Source: Candidatus Acidiferrales bacterium
GTDB lineage: Bacteria > Acidobacteriota > Terriglobia > Acidiferrales > UBA7541
Length of the DNA stretch: 8,746 bases
Assembly: GCA_955651735.1 (NCBI GenBank)
Contig: CATPAM010000060.1
Span: forward strand, 1 to 8,746
Direction of reading: 5' to 3'
A model generated the notes under the pieces. That model was not told where the DNA came from. It searched no databases and saw only the letters and a program-made list of their open reading frames with translations. Of the stretch, positions 6,211 through 8,746 are shown piece by piece. The position numbers and the translations under genes are program-made. Positions within the stretch are counted from its first letter, which is position 1; every line of letters begins with the position of its first letter.

Positions 6211-6977
6211 GCGCCGGCCTTCATATGCCCGAAATACACGCGGGTGAAGTAGTCCATGCGCACTTGACCGTCTTGCTGATAGGCGTCGAAGAGTTTGCGA
6301 AGTTCCTCCATCATGGGCGCGTAATTCGGATGGCCCTCGGTGGGGGAGAAAGAACTGCTGCGAAGGCGGCCGCGCAGCGAGTCCCAGTCGAGGATCTGGT
6401 GATTGGGCAAGTCACGTTCCGAGGAGGTGCTCAGAAAACCTTGGATGCGGTCCGCTTCCGGATAGGAGTCCTTTACGTTCTTGTAATCAATGCCAAAGCG
6501 CTCCAGAATATCTTCGTACGCACGGGTACAAGGCGCTTCCTCCATGCGCCGATCGTTCCAAGCGATAACCATCCAGCCGCCGGGCTTGAGGATGCGAACG
6601 AACTCGCGGCGCGCAGCGTCCGGCTCGAACCAATGAAAGGATTGTCCAGCGGTGACGAAATCAACGCTGGCATCGTCGAGCGCGGTGGCTTCGGCCGAGC
6701 CATCGATGCTGGAGAAACCATCGTAGGATGCGAGATATTCTTCGCCGGCTTGCCGCATGTCTTTGTTGGGCTCGACACCGTAGACGCGATTTCCATTTTT
6801 CAGGAAGAGCTCGCTAAAGAAGCCGGTGCCGGAGCCGATGTCGGCAATCACGTGGCCGGGACGAAGAATGCATTCGGCGCGCAGAAGGTCGAGCAGCGCG
6901 GACGGATAGCTGGGGCGGTAGCGGACGTAGTCGGCCACGCGAGTGGAGAAGCGCTGTTTGGCGTCGGTAAAAGTCAT
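6207..6977 (-). CDS. Class I SAM-dependent methyltransferase embedded between pheS and pheT
   Basis: This is a Rossmann-fold methyltransferase of 256 residues, close to the Methyltransf_11 type. Motif I is VIADIGSGTGFFSE (43-56). The acidic residue after strand 2 is Glu69 in GVEPNKDM. A motif II-like region reads SIDGSAEATAL (90-100), with VDFVTAGQSFHWFEP at 105-119 and LKPGGWMVIAWND at 130-142. The SAM-binding residues look intact. Substrate is unknown: the QSFHWF type includes small-molecule and lipid-like methylators, and nothing here shows RNA or protein specificity. It starts at an ATG overlapping the pheS stop (ATGA) and ends overlapping the pheT start (ATGA). It has no clear ribosome site of its own, so it is probably translated by re-initiation after PheS. 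Codon style matches its neighbours, with no sign of recent transfer. Confidence 0.9.
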   Translation of the reverse strand: MTFTDAKQRFSTRVADYVRYRPSYPSALLDLLRAECILRPGHVIADIGSGTGFFSELFLKNGNRVYGVEPNKDMRQAGEEYLASYDGFSSIDGSAEATALDDASVDFVTAGQSFHWFEPDAARREFVRILKPGGWMVIAWNDRRMEEAPCTRAYEDILERFGIDYKNVKDSYPEADRIQGFLSTSSERDLPNHQILDWDSLRGRLRSSSFSPTEGHPNYAPMMEELRKLFDAYQQDGQVRMDYFTRVYFGHMKAGA

Positions 6978-8107
6978 GGGAATTGCCTGAGGAAGCGCAC
7001 GTCGTTCTGAAAAAAGACCTGGATGTCGTCGATGCCGTACTTGAGCATGGCGAGGCGATCAATACCCATGCCGAAGGCGAAGCCGCTGACCTTTTTCGGG
7101 TCGTATTTCACAAAGCCGTAGACCGCCGGGTCGACCATGCCGGCGCCGAAGAGTTCGATCCAACCGGAGCCTTTGCATTTGGAGCAAATGCCGCCGCCCG
7201 CCGCGGAGCCGCGGCCGCCGCAGAAAATGCAGGAGCCGTCGAATTCGACGCTCGGCTCGGTGAACGGGAAATAGCTGGGGCGGAAACGCGTTTTCACGCC
7301 GGGGCCGAAGAATTGTTTGACGAAATATTCGATGGTGCCGGTGAAATCGCAGAAAGTGATGTCGGTGTCGACCGCCAGGCCCTCGACTTGGTGAAAGATG
7401 AAAGAATGCGTGGCGTCGGGATTGTCGCGGCGGTAGACCTTGCCGGGCACGATGACGCGCACCGGAGGCTGGCGCTTTTCCATGGTGCGAATCTGCATGG
7501 GCGAAGTATGCGTGCGGAGCAACAGTGGCGGCGTGGCGCCCTTGGGCAGATCGAGGTAGAACGTGTCCATGTCGTCGCGGACGGGATGGAATTCGGGAAT
7601 GTTGAGGGCCTCGAAATTGTAGTAGGGCGTTTCGATTTCCGGGCCTTCCACGACGGAAAAGCCGATAGAGAAGAAAATATCTTCGATTTGTTGGAAGACC
7701 TGACGAATCAGGTGGTGAGAGCCGATCGGACGGATGACGCCGGGAAGAGAAAGGTCGACGCGCTCGCGGGCGCTGGCGGCTTCGCCGGCACCGGCTTCGA
7801 TGGCTTTGCGGCGCTCTTCGATTTTGGATTCGACGTGGGCACGGAGTTGATTGAGTTCCTGACCCACGACTCGCTTGAGTTCAATAGTGGCCGGCTCGAG
7901 CCAGTTCTCGGTGATTTGAGTAAGCACGCCGGACTTGCGACCGAGCCAGGCGTCGCGAAATTGTTTCCAGGAAGAATCATCACAGGCCCACGCGCACTCT
8001 TCATCAAAGCGTCCACGAAGGCCGGCGAAGAGCGGTGCGAGCTCCTCGGGGCGAGTGACGCCGAGATGCATGAGAGGCAGCGCTGTTTTGTTTTCAGGCG
8101 TGCTCAT
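6974..8107 (-). CDS. pheS: Phenylalanine--tRNA ligase alpha subunit
   Basis: This is the catalytic class II alpha subunit of PheRS, 377 residues. The N-terminal part (to about 115) fits the tRNA-binding coiled coil. The class II core follows. HHLIRQVFQQIEDIFFSIGF (131-150) and VVEGPEIETPYYNFEAL (152-168) cover motif 1. VIVPGKVYRRDNPDATHSFIFHQ (218-240) is motif 2, and GFAFGMGIDRLAML (342-355) is motif 3. Ala344 matches the E. coli Ala294 that limits the size of the amino-acid pocket. Before motif 3 an insertion with Cys293, Cys296, Cys308 and Cys311 looks like a zinc knuckle absent from E. coli PheS. The ATG at 8107 has only a weak AGGT ahead of it. It follows rplT by 62 bases, a gap filled by a REP-like hairpin. 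No Phe-rich leader peptide like E. coli pheM is apparent in that gap. Confidence 0.97.
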   Translation of the reverse strand: MSTPENKTALPLMHLGVTRPEELAPLFAGLRGRFDEECAWACDDSSWKQFRDAWLGRKSGVLTQITENWLEPATIELKRVVGQELNQLRAHVESKIEERRKAIEAGAGEAASARERVDLSLPGVIRPIGSHHLIRQVFQQIEDIFFSIGFSVVEGPEIETPYYNFEALNIPEFHPVRDDMDTFYLDLPKGATPPLLLRTHTSPMQIRTMEKRQPPVRVIVPGKVYRRDNPDATHSFIFHQVEGLAVDTDITFCDFTGTIEYFVKQFFGPGVKTRFRPSYFPFTEPSVEFDGSCIFCGGRGSAAGGGICSKCKGSGWIELFGAGMVDPAVYGFVKYDPKKVSGFAFGMGIDRLAMLKYGIDDIQVFFQNDVRFLRQFP

Positions 8108-8133
8108 GACAATGACCTAGCCGAGATGGGGCC

Positions 8134-8173
8134 GCAGCAAAGCCTGCCTGCCGCAGGCGGGCTGCGCGCCTAC
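8134..8173 (-). repeat. REP-like hairpin repeat between rplT and pheS (GTAG overlaps the rplT stop)
   Basis: AGCCTGCCT (8141-8149) and AGGCGGGCT (8155-8163) pair over 9 bp with one wobble and a 5-base loop. GCAGC (8134-8138) and GCTGC (8161-8165) offer a competing outer pairing. CTAC at 8170-8173 gives GTAG on the minus strand, and its TAG is the rplT stop codon. The minus-strand start GTAGGCGCGCAGC resembles GTAGGGGCGCAGC of the repeat at 2319-2344. The hairpin lies in the rplT-pheS leader space and may modulate pheS expression. No T-run follows it, so it is not a standard terminator. Confidence 0.6.
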
Positions 8174-8541
8174 GCCTTTTTCGGCGGTGGCGCAGCGGCT
8201 TTTGCCTTCGCGGCCAGTTGGGTGAAAGCGGCGGCGTCGAGGACGGCGAGGTCGGCCAGGACCTTGCGATCGAGAGTAACGCCGGCGGCTTTCAGTCCGT
8301 GAATGAGCTGGCCGTAGGTCAAGCCGTTTTGTCGCGCGGCGGCGCCGATGCGCTGAATCCAGAGTTTGCGGTATTCGCGCTTTTTTACGCGGCGATCGCG
8401 GAAGGCGTAGCGATCAGCGCGATTAGCGGCTTCCTGCGCGGACTGGTAGAGCTTGCTTTTTGTGAGAAAAAAGCCCTTTGTGCGCTTGAGGTACTTCTTG
8501 CGGCGAGCGCGGCGCTTTGTGCCGCGTTTAACGCGTGCCAT
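8170..8541 (-). CDS. rplT: 50S ribosomal protein L20
   Basis: L20 binds 23S rRNA early in 50S assembly and, in several bacteria, represses its own operon. The 123-residue product has the full family pattern. A very basic N-terminal extension ([20 protein letters not shown]) leads into [37 protein letters not shown], then [43 protein letters not shown]. The Ala/Lys/Pro-rich tail past residue 108 is slightly longer than usual. AAAGGAG (8554-8548) stands 6 bases before the ATG, which fixes the start. The usual partner rpmI (L35) is not found in the 205 bases upstream inside the window. It may lie further out or elsewhere. Downstream are pheS, the methyltransferase and pheT. Confidence 0.98.
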   Translation of the reverse strand: MARVKRGTKRRARRKKYLKRTKGFFLTKSKLYQSAQEAANRADRYAFRDRRVKKREYRKLWIQRIGAAARQNGLTYGQLIHGLKAAGVTLDRKVLADLAVLDAAAFTQLAAKAKAAAPPPKKA

Positions 8542-8603
8542 GGGTTTCTCCTTTGTTTGCGATCCGAATCGAACGGGAACAAATCGCCGTGCGAATCGGA
8601 AAG

Positions 8604-8657
8604 GCCTCAGGCCCCAAAAGCGGACCCTTCGAGACTAAGGGTAAACCTGAGCTACAG
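8604..8657 (-). repeat. REP-like composite hairpin repeat upstream of rplT (GTAG foot)
   Basis: An outer stem of CTCAGG (8606-8611) and CCTGAG (8646-8651) encloses an inner perfect stem, ACCCTT (8624-8629) and AAGGGT (8637-8642), with a 7-base loop. CTAC at 8652-8655 gives GTAG on the minus strand just before the palindrome. The outer arms match the repeat at 1222-1254 over 11 and 12 bases, so the two belong to one family. This copy carries an extra inner hairpin of about 23 bases. It lies about 60 bases upstream of the rplT start and would form part of its leader if the promoter is upstream. Confidence 0.7.
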
Positions 8658-8685
8658 GTCTTGGTGGGATACAAACGAGGTGAGT

Positions 8686-8714
8686 TTAGGCTAAAAAAAT
8701 GCGCCTAAGGCAAC
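8686..8714 (-). terminator. Possible T-rich stem-loop upstream of rplT
   Basis: On the minus strand GCC-TTA-GGC (a 3-bp mini-stem, extendable with a bulge to TGCC and GGCGCA) is followed by seven T at 8699-8693. Alternatively TTAGGC (8708-8703) pairs perfectly with GCCTAA (8691-8686) around an 11-base T-rich loop. Either could end an upstream minus-strand gene or act as a leader structure of rplT. No coding frame or convincing promoter is seen in 8542-8746, which otherwise holds the rplT ribosome site and the composite repeat. Confidence 0.28.
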
Positions 8715-8746
8715 GGGTTTGTCTCCGGAATTGGCCACCTAAGAGG

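Noticed and set aside
6983..8302. 439-codon plus-strand open frame
   Set aside because: It lies antisense to pheS and part of rplT, both unmistakable. Its product is a low-complexity Ala/Gly/Asp/Glu-rich translation typical of the complement of GC-rich genes, with no recognisable domain.
1..8746. A complete defence, CRISPR, prophage or biosynthetic system
   Set aside because: Every gene can be assigned to a housekeeping or general metabolic family, and no nuclease, integrase, transposase, repeat-spacer array or synthase module is present.

Overview
The window is GC-rich (about 60% by eye) bacterial chromosomal DNA with compact, mostly housekeeping gene content. It holds a partial sigma-54-type activator, hairpin-forming intergenic repeats and an rplT-pheS-pheT-zapA gene order. 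Together these suggest an uncultured soil-type bacterium, most likely an Acidobacteriota of the Terriglobia/Koribacter kind. That assignment is an impression from gene style and repeats, not a computed one. No phage, plasmid, IS, CRISPR, tRNA or rRNA is visible.

Layout. Positions 1-638 (+) encode the C-terminal half of a sigma-54-dependent activator (AAA+ remnant plus Fis-type HTH). It converges on a minus-strand pair: a PLP-dependent threonine/serine dehydratase (2284-1271) followed by a RidA/YjgF-family protein (1183-731). The pairing makes chemical sense, because such dehydratases release reactive enamine/imine intermediates that RidA proteins hydrolyse. Divergently, from 2386 (+), a small ArsR-type regulator leads a two-gene unit with an aldo/keto reductase (2716-3687). 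The roughly 100-bp divergent spacer has a symmetric ATTATAAT that can act as a -10 box in both directions.

Positions 8541-3702 (minus strand) form one long translation and cell-division cluster: rplT (L20), pheS, an unassigned SAM-dependent methyltransferase, pheT and zapA. pheS, the methyltransferase and pheT are joined by two 4-base ATGA overlaps, so the methyltransferase is built into the PheRS operon. PheT is only 695 residues and appears to lack the internal OB-fold tRNA-binding (EMAP-like) domain near its N-terminus. PheS carries a CxxC...CxxC insertion before motif 3.

Five intergenic spacers carry hairpin repeats. Read on the minus strand, each begins with GTAG (once GTAC) at or near the foot of an imperfect palindrome, the layout of REP elements mobilised by RAYT transposases. 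Two are clear relatives that differ by an inserted inner hairpin. One lends its GTAG to the rplT stop codon. The main points of interest are the shortened PheT, the methyltransferase inside the PheRS operon, and the REP-like family. Nothing here looks like a complete novel defence or mobile system.
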